Part shown: piece by piece, positions 23,397-36,167 of the stretch | Numbering within the stretch: the first letter of the stretch is position 1 | Layout: each line of letters opens with the position of its first letter | Origin: Rostrohypoxylon terebratum | Taxonomy: Eukaryota; Ascomycota; Sordariomycetes; Xylariales; Hypoxylaceae | Assembly: GCA_022497145.1 (NCBI GenBank) | Contig: MU385867.1 | Location: 62,001 to 126,000, forward strand | Direction of reading: 5' to 3' | DNA length: 64,000 nucleotides | Program-made: the position numbers and the translations under genes | Notes under the pieces: generated by a model | The model's database searches: none | What the model saw: the letters and a program-made list of their open reading frames with translations, nothing else | What the model was told of the DNA's origin: nothing

Positions 23397-25099
23397 CCTT
23401 GGAAGAGAGCACCGAGTTCTTCCTAAGCGTAGTCCAGGGTCCCACGGGAGTAGGTTTTTCTGCAGTATACGAGGACAGCAAACGTTCAGGTATGGCGTCT
23501 CAGCGGGCGGCGGGGTTTAGCTTATTTAGCTTGTTCAGCTTGCTAGTTTCTTACAGCAAAGGTAGTTCTAGGGTCGGTTGCATGGTCAACGGCGTTCTCG
23601 GAAGGAAGACCACATGAATTTAAGTCTCGAGACTCCGCAAGAAGGCCAAAACGGTTAGTCTTATGTAGTTAACTCTGTCACGTAACTACTAACGATGTCT
23701 CGTGAACATACGTCTCTTTTGCAAACTCAATTCGCGAGTCGTGAGGGCCACGCCATCCGATCACCCTCGACTCAACCTTGGAACTCTATGCCTGTTTGCC
23801 TTTGACAGGGTTTGTAGAATACGACCCCCTGTTCTTCGCTCGCACTTTGACTCTAAGCTAAAGCCTTCTACTGCGAAGTCACGAGGAAAATTGACGATAG
23901 TAAGGGGAATTGGGGGAGGGGAAACGTCAAATAATAAGATCGTTCAAGATCCTCTTTTTCCTTTTTCTTTTCTTTTCTTTTTCGGGTAGGTACCTACTTA
24001 TTTTTTTTTCTTTCATTTTGTCTGACGCAGACGCACGTAACGGTTAAGAAAGGTACGACATCTGTGCCGCAAAGCATGTAGGTCTGGGACTATACCTAGG
24101 GCCTAGGCAGCTAGGCTTACCTACTCTCTGGGCACCCCCGGTGCCGAAGACGGGACCCTGGGAGCCTCACACAGATCTCGATCCCGACAAGAAAGTTCCT
24201 CCCTGAGGTGCTGTCGTGAGACTCAGGCCAGGGGACCAGCGCGCGCGTGGGTTACACGGGCGAGGTTCCGGAATTTTTGCGTGGCTAGCGGGAGGTAGAT
24301 CAGTCAGGTAGGTTACCTACTGGTAGATAAGAAGAGGGAATAGTAGGAATAGTACTATGAAGATCAATGATAATGATACTACTAGTACATACTTGGCAGA
24401 ATATCATGACACTTACATAGATGAATAGACAGAAGGAAGAGGAAAAAAAAACGAAAACTAGGTGCAGGGTTACAATAGGATCCAGACACTCCCTAGGTTA
24501 CACCTTTTTTTTCCATAATGAGTCTTTATTTTTCTTTCTTCTCGGTACTAGTAGTAGTAATGTAAGTGGTCGAACGGCATTTTACACGCTGTCATGTCAC
24601 CGGGGGCGTAGTCGCGCATCACACGTGAGAGAGCGATATGTCTAGGATGAGCGAAGCGAAAGAGGGGAAATTTTGGGGTGGGTGTGGAAAAAAAAAGGAA
24701 AAAAGGGGAATGTAGGGACTGAGGATGGCAATCTGGTGAAACTCGCAGACTCCGAGGATGGGAATTTGGGATTTGTGTCTGGCGAGGCCGAGAATTCCCA
24801 TCCGACCTTGCTTTCCGAGCAAGGTGCGACATGCGACGCGACGTGGGAGACAAGACTCTCACCAGTCTGGCACTTTACCATTGAGACCCATCGATCCGTG
24901 CTCTCCTGATCTGATCTGATTCTTGTTCTCTCCAAGGTCATTTGCGGCGCGGCTGTTGCGCTGGCCAGATTCGGGAAATGTCGATGTCGAGCAATGTCAC
25001 TGTTGCGATCATAAGATTGTTATCTTCGTCGTCGTCTTTTTCTTCTCTGCATTTTCTTTTGTTTCGTTAGTGCTGCAGGGACTTGGCCAACGATAGCGC

Positions 25100-25190
25100 G
25101 TGTGTGGGTGTGTGGCACTTGTGGGTGTGTGTATGGGTGTGTGTATGGGTGTGTGTATGGGTGTGTGTATGGGTGTGTGTGAGTGTGTGA
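25100..25190. repeat. GT-rich minisatellite, 12-bp unit
   Basis: About five near-identical copies of GTGTGTATGGGT in tandem, preceded by degenerate GTGTGGGT copies. It is direct and gapless, so it is not a CRISPR array. Confidence 0.8.
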
Positions 25191-25280
25191 TGCTATTAGT
25201 TGTAAATACTAAACACGTTTGCTTCATGTACATAGCTATCTATGTACGTAGATTATGTATGGTAATATAGTATTATAGGT

Positions 25281-25301
25281 ACCTAGGTCCTAGGTCCTAG
25301 G
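25281..25301. repeat. CCTAGG-type palindromic repeat
   Basis: Three CCTAGGT units in tandem after GGTA. Same family as the palindrome at 17442. Confidence 0.7.
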
Positions 25302-28300
25302 TATGCAGGATAATATATTGTGCAGAAGGACATTTTCCCCCTCGGCAGCACGGCCACCCGCGCCGCGGGACGGCTGATGCTTTCGAGCGCTGATCTTTGC
25401 GACGATCAAGTTGCGATAGAAAACAGGATTTCGTCATCCTTGATCACGGTGACATACTTAGCAGACAGGAACCGCATGTGAAGTTCCGCAGCGCGGGGTA
25501 AAACTGGCAGCAGATGTACACACATCCATGTCTCTACGCCGATTACAAGTATAAGATCATATCTAGATTGTACTATGTATAGGTGCCAGGTATTTACGAC
25601 TTGTGTTCTGGGTAACGAGTCATGTTCTTATGTAGCTAAGTTGTCTTGGTATGTATAGGACGTATAGGATGTATAAGTGGTTATCTAATAACGAAAGCCA
25701 TCCATGGATCCGTCCGCGACGGGCATCAATGGAGCGACCGTCTCTTAGTCCTTGATAACTAATTATGCGGAGAATGTAAACGCTTAACTAGGATAGGTAG
25801 ATTCACTACTACAACGTACATACATAAATACATAATATGATAATACATATATAGCTCTGGTGGAGTCTATAATGTACGCATGAGCTCTGAGACGGATGTT
25901 TCGACAACTATGGTATAAGCGATCACCGACGGCCTGCGGTAGGGCTGGGCCGTCTTGGCCGTCCACATTTTCGAGCACGCTTAAACACGAACAAAATCCC
26001 TAGAGACTTTAGTAGGTGGGCTAGGCCGGGAACTTTTTTTTTAGACGAAAAAAAGAAGACAAAGGATTGGAAAGAGGAGGACCCACGATCGTGCACCAGC
26101 TTGGAGCTTGGGTACCCTAAGACCCTAAGTATGTAGTAGGTAGCTTGCTTGCATGTGCCGGGCGGCCGGCGCAAGCTCGAAATGTTCTCAGGTTCAATGC
26201 TCTCTCTTACACTGGGCTGACTGGCTGACTGGCTGACTGGTCGGCCTGTTCGCGACCGCGGAGCTCCGGATAACATAAGGACCGCTTTCACGGCATTACA
26301 CCGGAAATGCATACCTTTTTGGACCCACGGCTGGGTCGATGTCAAGACGAGCATCGGGCCACCTGATTTAAGGGAGCTGTGTTTTCTGCCTCATGTATGT
26401 ACGTTTGGACCTACATACAAGTATGATGGAATTGGTAGACATCTATCTTATCGTACAATGCCACGATCCTATAGAATAGCCCGTAACAGACCTACCTTGC
26501 ATGGCTTTGTCCCTATTGGTTTCGAGCTACTGTTGTATTTTTCGTTGTGAATCCTACTATAGCTCTTTGTGCTATACGGAGCTAAATAGAGCAGCCAAAG
26601 CTATGTACGTTACGCATCTTGCTAAGCTCTTCAAGTCGCGAGTCAGTCTTCAACAAAGATAAACACCTACATACTTACAGCACATACGTGGACTCGAGTA
26701 GATTCTCGGCTTAGGGAACCACAGACCTTGATCCCTTAGTGCTGTTCCAGTCTATACTCTAAAGAGGGATAGTGGGGTGGCAGCGAGGGCGAGAATAAAG
26801 GTTCTAGACTTGATGAGATTTTACATGCACATGTAAGTTTGCGAGTGCATATTTGACATGTCCATAAGGTACGCATCCACGATTTGTCTTTTTGGCATCT
26901 GATCACCAGATTTACCGTTGCTGCGTGTAATTTGTTGGATCTAGGAGCCTCTTTATGAGCCGGTAAATCGATCTATCAACATGCAAGTAAGCAAAGTGAA
27001 CTGGCGAGTACCTACATAGTAATACCGTGACACTACGCAGTATGCACATACTAATAGGTAATCTCAAGGCCATCATAACGTGACGATGTGGGGATGAGGA
27101 TGGAGACGGGCTAAAAGCTCAGCAGCAACAAATTTTCTGCGACAACACTTTGACTGTTCATCGACTGATGCTCGAACGAGTTACGTCCTTGGATGTGGAT
27201 CCTCATTTTGCATATTCGTCTGGATTGTCTAGACTATAGCAGGGGTCGAGCTCCCAGCTGAATTGCTGGGTACGGGGTACCATCCGGCATCCAATGGCTA
27301 TGCCAGGTTCGTCTTCCCGAAACGGACGCCATATGTATTAGGCATGGTCCAGGCCTTTTGTCAATTATGTATCAGATGTACTGTGTAATATTAGAGCTGA
27401 TCAGACCAGACGGACACGGTGGAATCAACTGTCCCAAGAGATTCCCAAGAATCCCTAACCCTGCGACGGTCCTGGATATAGCTTTGGATGCTCCGGGTGC
27501 CCCTTGGGAGGCCTTAGGGCAGGAGGTACCCAAAGGTGCCGAGCCGGATTCGTGGCAACCACGGACATGGAAGGAAGTGATGGGCAATCACGACTTGGCT
27601 CGGGAAGCTCGGCAGGTTCAGGGCAGGTGGACCTAACGCTCCGAAATACATCCCCGTCATTTCCCCGTGAACGTCAACGTGGTGAAATCGGAGTTGCATT
27701 TGCGTCATCGTGATATTATGTCGCCGTCTACCTTTGTATGAAGTACTATGCATATCTAAAGCATATTATCTAGACCTAGACTGACTTATACGTACGAGAG
27801 TATGCGTCAGGTCTACAGATGTTTGTGCGGAAAAGGCCTGCCGGTACATAGAATCTAGATATATTCTTAGGTATACACGTAGGTAAGTGTTCATGAATTA
27901 CCTAATAATTCTAATTTTGATAGCCCGACAGTCGACGGCTGTTGCTATTAGAGTTAAATGTGTCAATATTTACTCGCTGCCAATATTGGCAGCCTCGGGT
28001 CAATAGTAGAGTAAGCTTATCTGTATACGCGAAACCAGAATGATCGAATGACTCGAAAATTCTGATTTCTATTCGAAGTAGTTCACGATCTATAGGTACT
28101 TGCTAGGTAGGTTTGTTAGCATCAACATTTGATAGGTAAAATCTGAAGATAATCTGTAACATACCGCTTTTAGATATTAGCACTCTAGTGTGTCTCGGTG
28201 ACATTACAAGAACACACAGATAGATCCATACTTAGAATATCCGTTTATCGTATTGATTGTAGAACTCGTACAATAAGCTATCTGCATGCTTCAAAGGTCT

Positions 28301-29580
28301 ACCTAGATCCTAGGACCTAAGTAGCTAGACCATTCGTTTTCGTGAACGGGGAGACGTTTAAGGGTTGGCGCGCATGGAAGAAAAAGAATTCCAGAATACC
28401 AGGGACCTATCATCTTGCACCTCGTCTATTGGATTAATGAAAAAAAGTAGTATTATTAGACCGCCGGAAGCCTTCAGAATTTTTGATGGGACGAGCCAGG
28501 CCTCTCGAAGATGGTTAATTAACTTAACAGATTCAGGGGAGCATAACAGCAGCAGCTACATTGTAGTGTAGTGTAGTGTAGCACATCCATTATAGCACAG
28601 CACATGTAGGTAGCATGTAGGTAGCATATGCAAAAGCTGGGGCCCCTGGCCTTGCTCTGCGATAAGTTGGCCTTACGAAAGATACGAAGTATTCGAAGTA
28701 TTATTCGAAGTATTATTTCAAGTACCCATCCTGCACATTTCTGGTATTCCAAGGTCGTGCCAAGAAGTACCCAGAGGGGTGTTCCTGTATTGTGGGCTGG
28801 GTGGACCACCATGCTGGCGATCGTCTCTTGCAATCGACGATTGCCCAACATTGTCAAGATCTTTGTGTTGCTGATGTGCGGAGCGCTCTCCTCAACCCTA
28901 GAAAATTTGCTACACTTGCAGGTGCCAGGTGGGATACTTGCGAGCGGAGCGAAGGAAAATGTTGGCCATTTACCGCTCCGTTTAATCCATTCTGGTAGGT
29001 AGTACTCTTTTTATTTATTATCCGCATCACCATCGTCCTTTAATCGCGCCGAAGCGGGACTTGCCTGCCTGCTGAGAGAATTTGTAAAGCGAAGCAAGAC
29101 GTCTAGGGAGCCCTGGGAGCCCACCAGGGCTTTCACATCAGAATCTTAGCGCGGGATCGAAGGACCCTGAATCTTTAGTCAAGAATCAGTCTAATCGAAA
29201 GGCCGTTGATACTAGGTAAATACCTATTGCCGGTCCTGAAAAGACTTAGGTACCTACCTACAATATGTAAGTAATTGTAGGTCATGCGTCGTGTATTGTT
29301 TCTGTACTGTATCTAAACTGCAAATAGGGCCAAGGCTACTACTACATAGTACTACTACTATGAGAGGTATGTATCGTAGCAAGCCACAATGAGCCTCCTT
29401 TGCGGTTAAGAATCCCTAGGGCCTATGTTGGGAGTCCCTTGATGCTGTAGTGCTCATTACTGTCTAGGCGTCTAGGGACTTTCCGACGGGGAGACCCTTC
29501 TTTGCAGACATCTGTAGACTGCTTTCTGCGGAGAGTTTGTTGTAGAAAAGAAAATAGTAGCCGTACGTACCTTGTTAAGG

Positions 29581-29602
29581 TACCTAGGTCCTAGACCTAG
29601 GT
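29581..29602. repeat. CCTAGG-type palindromic repeat
   Basis: TACCTAGGTC followed by CTAGACCTAGGTA, an imperfect self-complementary patch of the dispersed family. Confidence 0.65.
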
Positions 29603-31345
29603 AGTAATAGTATGAGTAGTGTTTTTTTTTTCGGCCCCTTGCCTCTACCTACCTAGTCAATAAAAGACCCACAACAACCGGTGGTGAAAGGAGATCTCTC
29701 TCCAAAAACCCGATCGCTGATAATCGAAACAACGACGCGAGTACCCTGATTCCGGGGGCTCCATTCCTTTCTACTTCGTGACATCATCGGATTCTTCCTA
29801 ATTCTCCCGCTTTCCTTTCCTCCTTCGCGCCAACATTTACCCTGCGACGTCCAGGATACCCAACTGAAAACGCACGCAAAGTATTATTATCTTTCATCTC
29901 GACGTTTTCTGCTGGATTTCTGCTGGGGTTTTAGGACAAAACTCTCCGAATTTGTGCTTCCCATGGTAGAGGAGGGTTGTTCTGTTTTCGTCCTCTCAGG
30001 GTCCCTAAATCATAAATAAATCCAATGATTGGCGACACACGTTGCATAGATAGACTTGCCGAGTTGGCGCTTTGTGAGACCCAAAGGTAAATGTGGATAT
30101 GTGGATATGTGGCTAATGTGTGTGTCCACAAGTCCACAAGAAGGGGGAAGAGTTGGTGGCCGGGGATCGAGATGGAGATGGAGGGTGGTGGGCGGTGGGT
30201 AGTCACTGGTGGGTTGATGTTGACTGCGGAGTATCGAATTCTGAAAAAGCGGCATTCTAAAATGCCATCCAGGGCCCGTGTATTCTGCATGTACCTTCGC
30301 TAATTGCTCCCATGTACCTCAGACCGGTACCGTTTTGACGCAATAGCTCTTGGCGCAACCGACGAATCATCGTCGTCCCTTCTTTTAATAGGCACTTGAG
30401 GCGTCGTGATCGCACACCGAAGGTCCATGCTTACCTACCAGCCCTACTCAATTGCTGCACCAAGGGTATCCTGTGAACCCTTGGATTCATCCCGTCTTTT
30501 GGGGGTATGTGGCTGAAAAAAATGACATGCTTAAGACTGTTTTTTTTATGCAGGATGGTAAGTGAAAAAAAAAGGTACACTTTCTACATGTTCTACATGA
30601 CTTATATCCATACCTAGTAGTCATCCAATGATATGATAGAAATAGCTATCACTAATCACCGACTACTCATCAACCATATTTCTAAGATAGAGTATGAAGT
30701 GTTAGCTTATATGAAACAATTTCGGAAATGTATTGATGGATTGGGATAGCTTAACTGGCCTCCTACGCTACAGTCGATATTCTACTATCCAGTTACCGAA
30801 ATATAGTTTGGCTTATATATGCGGTAGCTATATATCCACCTCGTGAGGTTTTGTTTCTCCTTATGAGTGGACTTTGGTCGGGAGTGAAGCACGACAGCTG
30901 GAATGCAGATAAGGAACCTGAATAACAGATCCGGCGGTGCTGGTATCCTGAAATAGATATCAGGAACGCTGCACTCAGAAGAGAGGCAAGCAAGATATGC
31001 TAGGAAGATCCGAACAATGCAACATCTAAACGTGCCTGCTGATCAGTACGTACCCGGAGCCGCGCGAGTCAAGTCGAGGTGAACGGCTACGTACTTGTCA
31101 TATGGAGATGGTTGAGGCTAAGGTATGTATGTCATTCGTCGAATACCTTGTTCCCAACCTGTCCTTGACTCCTTGCAGTGCTTGCATGCAGAGGTACCTA
31201 TATGATGTACATATTCACGAGGTTAGCTGGATAGCTCCGAGAAGGGAGCTATGATTCGTGAGGCTTGACCTCACAGAACGGATCACTTAGAATCCCTCCA
31301 GCCTTGGTACTCAACGCAACCCGAGGAGATATTATTGTATCTTTT

Positions 31346-31395
31346 TCATCTCCATCTCCATCTCCATCTCCCCTCTCCCCTCTCCCCTCTCCCCT
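31346..31395. repeat. Two adjacent short tandem repeats (CATCTC and CCCCTCT units)
   Basis: Four CATCTC units are followed by four CCCCTCT units; one strand is purely pyrimidine except for the A of each CATCTC unit. Confidence 0.75.
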
Positions 31396-32292
31396 CATTT
31401 ATTGTTAACTCGTGTCGAGTCAGTGTTGTATGCATCTTGGTTATCTTGGTTAAGTTCGAAGCTCTAGTCCGCGTGAGCCCACCTTATATGTCGTATCCAT
31501 GGATGTATGTATTCTGTAGATGCAGCTGTAAGGTAAATTTTATACGAGAACTTGTTCTTCGAATTTGCATACGACCTGCATGGATGATATTGATGTCTGT
31601 GTTCTAGACTTAGGTTATGAGTTTGCTTGTCTGTCTAATTGATTGCCAACGTTGAGATCATCGATGAGGATTAGTTGGAGAGACGACTTGGAATCGTCGT
31701 ATTACATCTCGATAACAAAAGGCCTGGAGCCTTACGATGTGACTTGTTAGCGTATAAGAATAGGCGGTGACCGACGATCTTTTTTATTTCCCTTGTTGAT
31801 TTGGTGTAGTTACTGCAGAGCGTATTATATAGTAATAGTGTATGTAATGTAGTACATACGTAGTATGTGAAGTGAAAAGGTCAACTTATGTACATAATAG
31901 TGGATCAGTTGATGTACTTGGTTAACCGACCCCATGCGACTAAAAAGTACATTCAGGATACATTGTCAGGTCCATGACAAAAATGGGATGGATCGAATCC
32001 CATCCCATGTGTCTCTCTCCAATCGCCCCCCGCTTTCACTGCTTTTTTGGAAACCAGTCGCTACTGCTAGTACTATAATACATCCATGGTAAAAAAGTAC
32101 GGAACTCAAAAGAGTTGCAGGGCCAGGGGAACTTGTGGAACTAAGTTGAACTACTAGGTGGACTAGCCTGCTAAGGTGGAACTGGAAATGGGGCTTGTGG
32201 GTCTTGTATACTTTGCCTACCCTGTACTTCTCTACTTCCATGTATACATTCTACATTCTACATATATACATGCCTGGGTATAGACGTACCAC

Positions 32293-32294
<2 letters not shown>

Positions 32295-32326
<32 letters not shown>
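32295..32326. repeat. (CA)n microsatellite
   Basis: About 16 uninterrupted CA dinucleotides, roughly 670 bp upstream of flbC. Confidence 0.9.
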
Positions 32327-32328
<2 letters not shown>

Positions 32329-32876
32329 AGGGAAAGGGAAACTGGAACCAGAGCTGGATCGGATTCCTCTTTCCCATCCCATGAATGTTCGCTTCTTTTT
32401 AACCAACAAAGTTCCCGTCGTATCTCACATGCGAAGCTCCTCCGATCTGCTTCACTTCCTCTCAACCTTTGTTCGAGAACATCCTTAGAAACATACCACA
32501 CCCCTCAAACTTCCCCTCCGCTAAAAACCTCTTCATCCTCTCCGTCTTATTATTTCTCGTTTCTATATAGTCCCTGGATGTGTCCAACTAAGCCCAGACT
32601 AGCTTGAGCTTACCTGCGCGCGCATACCCATTTACAACGCACGCACATATCGCACATATACTTTTGGCGAACACCATAAACCATTCCCACCTACTTTTCG
32701 TGTCGTCGCGTCTTTCGAATTCGTCCCAATCTAAGCTACCGTCCGCCAAAGCCTTGTATTGTCTACGGGGCATGCTTAATTAAGCACGAATCTAATCAGC
32801 ATAGTTCGCCTACACCTTAGAAAGAACCATTCCGCTGTCATTGAATTTGCTGCAGCGGTGTGAGCTTCACTTTTTC

Positions 32877-32882
32877 TATAAG
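32877..32882 (+). promoter_or_regulatory. TATA-like element upstream of flbC
   Basis: TATAAG lies 118 bp before the flbC ATG at 33000, and no ATG occurs between them. Position and sequence fit a TATA box; it is a single short match and may be chance. Confidence 0.3.
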
Positions 32883-32999
32883 AATTGATCGGCGTGTGAA
32901 GGGCGCTTGGATAGCACACAACACTCTAGGCAGTGCAAATAGAAATTGAACTTTCATTGCTTGCCCTCCGACCTCAACCACACACAATCGAGACAAAAA

Positions 33000-33827
33000 A
33001 TGCATGCTCGAGACGCCACCGGCCGTCAGGTCTCGCTTCTAAACGATGATCCATACAGCAGTCACCAGTCATACCACACAGCTCCCCACTATCAATCCAC
33101 CGGTGACCAATCGCCGCCGCCCCACACTCCAGAGCTTCTTCGTTCAGATTCATACGATTCTAATGCTAGTTACGATGCTTTCTCGCCCTTGACGCCTGGT
33201 CTACTAGACTACACTTCGCGACAATTGTACGATGATTACCTCCCCGACCCGCAGGTTGGCATGAAGCGACCTGTCTACATCTCAACGAGCCGCTCAAACT
33301 CATACGAGGATGACAGCTCGGCTAGCTCGGCAGCTCCCGAGAAGGCTGGGAAGCGCTACCCCTGTAGGTACCGCGATAGTCACGGCTGCGAGAAGACTTT
33401 CACCACTTCAGGTCACGCTTCTCGTCATTCCAAAATTCACACTGCCGAGAAGGCTGTCCAATGCACATATCCCGGATGTCACAAAAAGTTTACTCGCGCA
33501 GACAATATGAAACAACACCTAGAAACCCACTTCAAGGACAAGTCAAGGTCTTCTACGTCCTCCAAATCCAAGAGCTCGTCAGCGTCTTCGTCATCCAAGA
33601 GGGGTTCAGTGTCCTCTAAATCTTCCCACGGTCACGGATCCTCTCGCGAGACACAGATGTGGGAATCCGAGCAGTACGGATATGATGCTCAGGCACCGCT
33701 TGCATCTCCTGGTGGTGCCTGGGATATGCGCGGCCTCAACATCCCTCTAATGGGTCGGCCGAGCGCATTGAGGACCAGTAGCGGATTAGACGCCCTTGCA
33801 GCAATTGCATGTCAGGAAGGCGCCTAG
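33000..33827 (+). CDS. flbC: C2H2 transcription factor, FlbC-like conidiation regulator
   Basis: Single exon, 275 aa. Two C2H2 fingers: C122-x7-C130-x12-H143-x3-H147 and C155-x4-C160-x12-H173-x3-H177. They are joined in the pattern CEKTFTTSGHASRHSKIHTA and CTYPGCHKKFTRADNMKQHL, which I remember as characteristic of FlbC, an upstream developmental activator of asexual sporulation in Aspergillus with homologues across Pezizomycotina. The N-terminal 100 residues are Ser/Tyr/Asp/Pro-rich and could activate transcription. A Ser/Lys-rich stretch follows the fingers and may include a nuclear localisation signal. The open frame extends upstream to 32946 but only through a TTG; the ATG at 33000 has an A-rich context (AAAAAATG), so it is chosen. 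Very long gene-free DNA upstream suggests a large regulatory region. Confidence 0.85.
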   Translation: MHARDATGRQVSLLNDDPYSSHQSYHTAPHYQSTGDQSPPPHTPELLRSDSYDSNASYDAFSPLTPGLLDYTSRQLYDDYLPDPQVGMKRPVYISTSRSNSYEDDSSASSAAPEKAGKRYPCRYRDSHGCEKTFTTSGHASRHSKIHTAEKAVQCTYPGCHKKFTRADNMKQHLETHFKDKSRSSTSSKSKSSSASSSSKRGSVSSKSSHGHGSSRETQMWESEQYGYDAQAPLASPGGAWDMRGLNIPLMGRPSALRTSSGLDALAAIACQEGA

Positions 33828-36167
33828 AATTTCCTTCTTCGTCAGTTCTCCTAACTCCTGACGCCGGCGCGGAGCCGAGTGGTACCCAATTAAGTAATGA
33901 CGGGATAATGACTAGCGGGTATGGTTGTCCCTGTCTGTCACAGGGATACGAATTGGGAATTGTTATGAACACGGCGTTTGGGTATAATTGGGATCATACT
34001 CACGGACCATATTATCGATACCAGGGTGGCAAGCATACGAAGGCGCACCTTATTGTTTTTGCATGTTCTAAAGGACGGCCGGGAAAAGCACTTGAGAGGA
34101 GCATGAGTGCTTGTCCCGTTTCTCTCCGCGTGCGGCGCGGTTGGCAGGGCTGACGTGCCTGTCGCCTTCGATCTTTTAGAGAGGAGGGAGAAAAAAGGTG
34201 GAAACAGATGTACAGGTATCAGTCAGGGCGAGCGCGTAGGTGTGCTTGCATATACGAGCTGATTAACAGGCGCACGGGAGTCGTGCCGAGGACTTGTCAG
34301 CAAGGGTCCTATCGCCGAAAGGAGGGTGGCAGTTTTCACCTGCTTGAACACCTATATATACATGACATTGGGTCAGGCACTAGATACCAACGTCCGCCCA
34401 GAACAGACGGGGGCGGATGGCATACGAAAATGAGAAGCAATGTTTAATGATAAAGCTCCAATATTCTCCCATCTACATATTATCTACAATTTACAATGTA
34501 CATTTGAAGTTGAACATGTGAAGTGCTACTTATGATCGCGGACTCCCCCGACTGACTAAGCATAGGACACTGAGCCTCAAAGAGAAAGGGGGCTCCGGAG
34601 ATGCCGCCACGGCACGATGGAATATATTTGACTAGATGAGCGATAATAATCAATTGTTCCAAGTTGAGGATTGTTTCAGCGACAAGTGTAACGCCGTTCA
34701 CCACCAAACCGACCAAAGTCCCTTGATCTTGGCGTGGACCCTGATAATCCGTCAACATCGTCTTGTCCCGGTCGATGCATATGTACCTACGTATGTACGT
34801 ACGCTCTACCTAGTAGCGTGTGTGTAACCGCATAGGCAGCCAGCCTGCTGCTCTCCTCGGGTAGCACAACGTCTTTCGGTACCATTTCGATGGGGGCCGC
34901 CTTCCCTGGACGAATCAATCGTGGACCAAGCAAGTGGGATGATGATGGAATTTTTTGGAGTCTCGTCTGACACCAGGTATCCCTGGCTCTAGTTAATCTG
35001 GTAATTGGTACCTAAAGTCCTAAACAACTGTTTACTAATCACTATGTACCGACAGGCAAAAGTCTTAAGCTACATACTACCTATGGTCCTATGTATATAG
35101 ATAGTTGGGTGCATTCGACCTTATCACTATGGATATATTAGTTGTATATTACGACGGCCTTAACTAACATTACTAACAAACATACATACCTAAGGCCTAG
35201 GACCTAGGTATAGTATATACATGGCAGACACGGGTAGATAATAACCTCCCTAGGGACGGAGTAGGTCTCGTTTGGGAAAGGGGGCCGTCCGGGACATCGC
35301 GCACGCGGGGGGGGGTTTCTTTGGCGCGGGCTAGGTAAGTTGAAAAAAAAAAAAAACGATACCATCGTGGGATCGAAAATACTGATTATTGCGCTCGCGA
35401 TCGCATATACGCTTTACTCATCGAGGAATCTCAGCTCGTGATGTCATCCTGCAGCCCGCGCGCCAATCTCGATCGCGACCCCGTTTGTCCCTCCCCCCCT
35501 CTCCTTCTCCCTCCTCCTTCCTCCCACTTCGCACCTCCCACCTAAAACCCCCTGGTCCTGGCCTGGTCCCTGCCTCACGCGCGCCTCCGTCCGGTCGAAT
35601 TCCTCCGCGAGCCAACAGGATAACTCGATTGTCGGAATAATCTCCACCTTCTTTTTTTTCTATTGTTACAAGTCGTATTCTGCTACTAGGGAGCTGACAT
35701 ATTTATGTACAACGTATGTAACGATGCTGGTTCGGCGGGTCTTGCCCTCGTGCCTGTCGATCATGTACCGTAACGTCGCCTGCCTTTCGGGCGCAGGATT
35801 GTAGCATGAGCGAAAAGCAGGTATTCGCAATAGTGCGACGAGCACCTTTCTTTTCAAACTAGACAAGACAAATCAAATCACCCATTATCTCTTCATACAA
35901 GCTTCGAAAGGCGCAGGATTCAACGGATATTGTGAAGTGCGAACATCGTTAAGATATATTGATCTGAAAACTTCCAAAATGCAGCTGGATATATCCCGAA
36001 TACTCAGATCCAAGATCCAAAATTCCTAAAAAAAAAACTCGAGTTGATATTATATTTGTCCCCAGATCCAAAACGCCCCGCCATATGCCCGCACCCGTTG
36101 GGTTCCTCGGGTAAGTACTGTATGTACGACCTACCCCATCCTGACTGACCCTTTACCCCGAAAGCGC
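33828..36167. other. Intergenic region flbC to acetate kinase
   Basis: No gene recognised. Visible: a CCTAGG-type patch at 35191-35210, a G9 run near 35309-35317, a poly-A run at about 35342-35355, and a strongly pyrimidine-rich stretch at about 35480-35545 that opens random ORFs on both strands. The latter could be a promoter of an unrecognised transcript. Confidence 0.45.

Larger units (their letters stand above)
23397..32999. other. 9.6-kb gene-free region upstream of flbC
   Basis: No ORF on either strand has recognisable domains or a plausible exon structure; those of 60-145 codons look random. Contents seen: a GC-rich patch at about 24120-24290, a GT-rich minisatellite at 25100-25190, CCTAGG-type palindromes at 24094, 25281, 28299 and 29581, GACTGGCT repeats at 26212-26245, TAGTG repeats at 28563-28580, CATCTC/CCCCTCT repeats at 31346-31395, and a CA microsatellite at 32295-32326. 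The last kilobase probably holds the flbC promoter. Unrecognised non-coding RNAs cannot be excluded. Confidence 0.5.

Noticed and set aside
25100..25190. Regular repeat resembling an array
   Set aside because: Units are directly adjacent without spacers, and the DNA is eukaryotic; it is a minisatellite, not CRISPR.
27358..27636. 92-codon ORF in the 9.6-kb empty region
   Set aside because: No recognisable domain, and the opposite strand is equally open; likely chance.
35389..35647. Overlapping open frames on both strands near 35400-35650
   Set aside because: They result from a pyrimidine-rich tract that lacks stops, giving low-complexity Pro/Ser/Arg or Gly/Arg translations.
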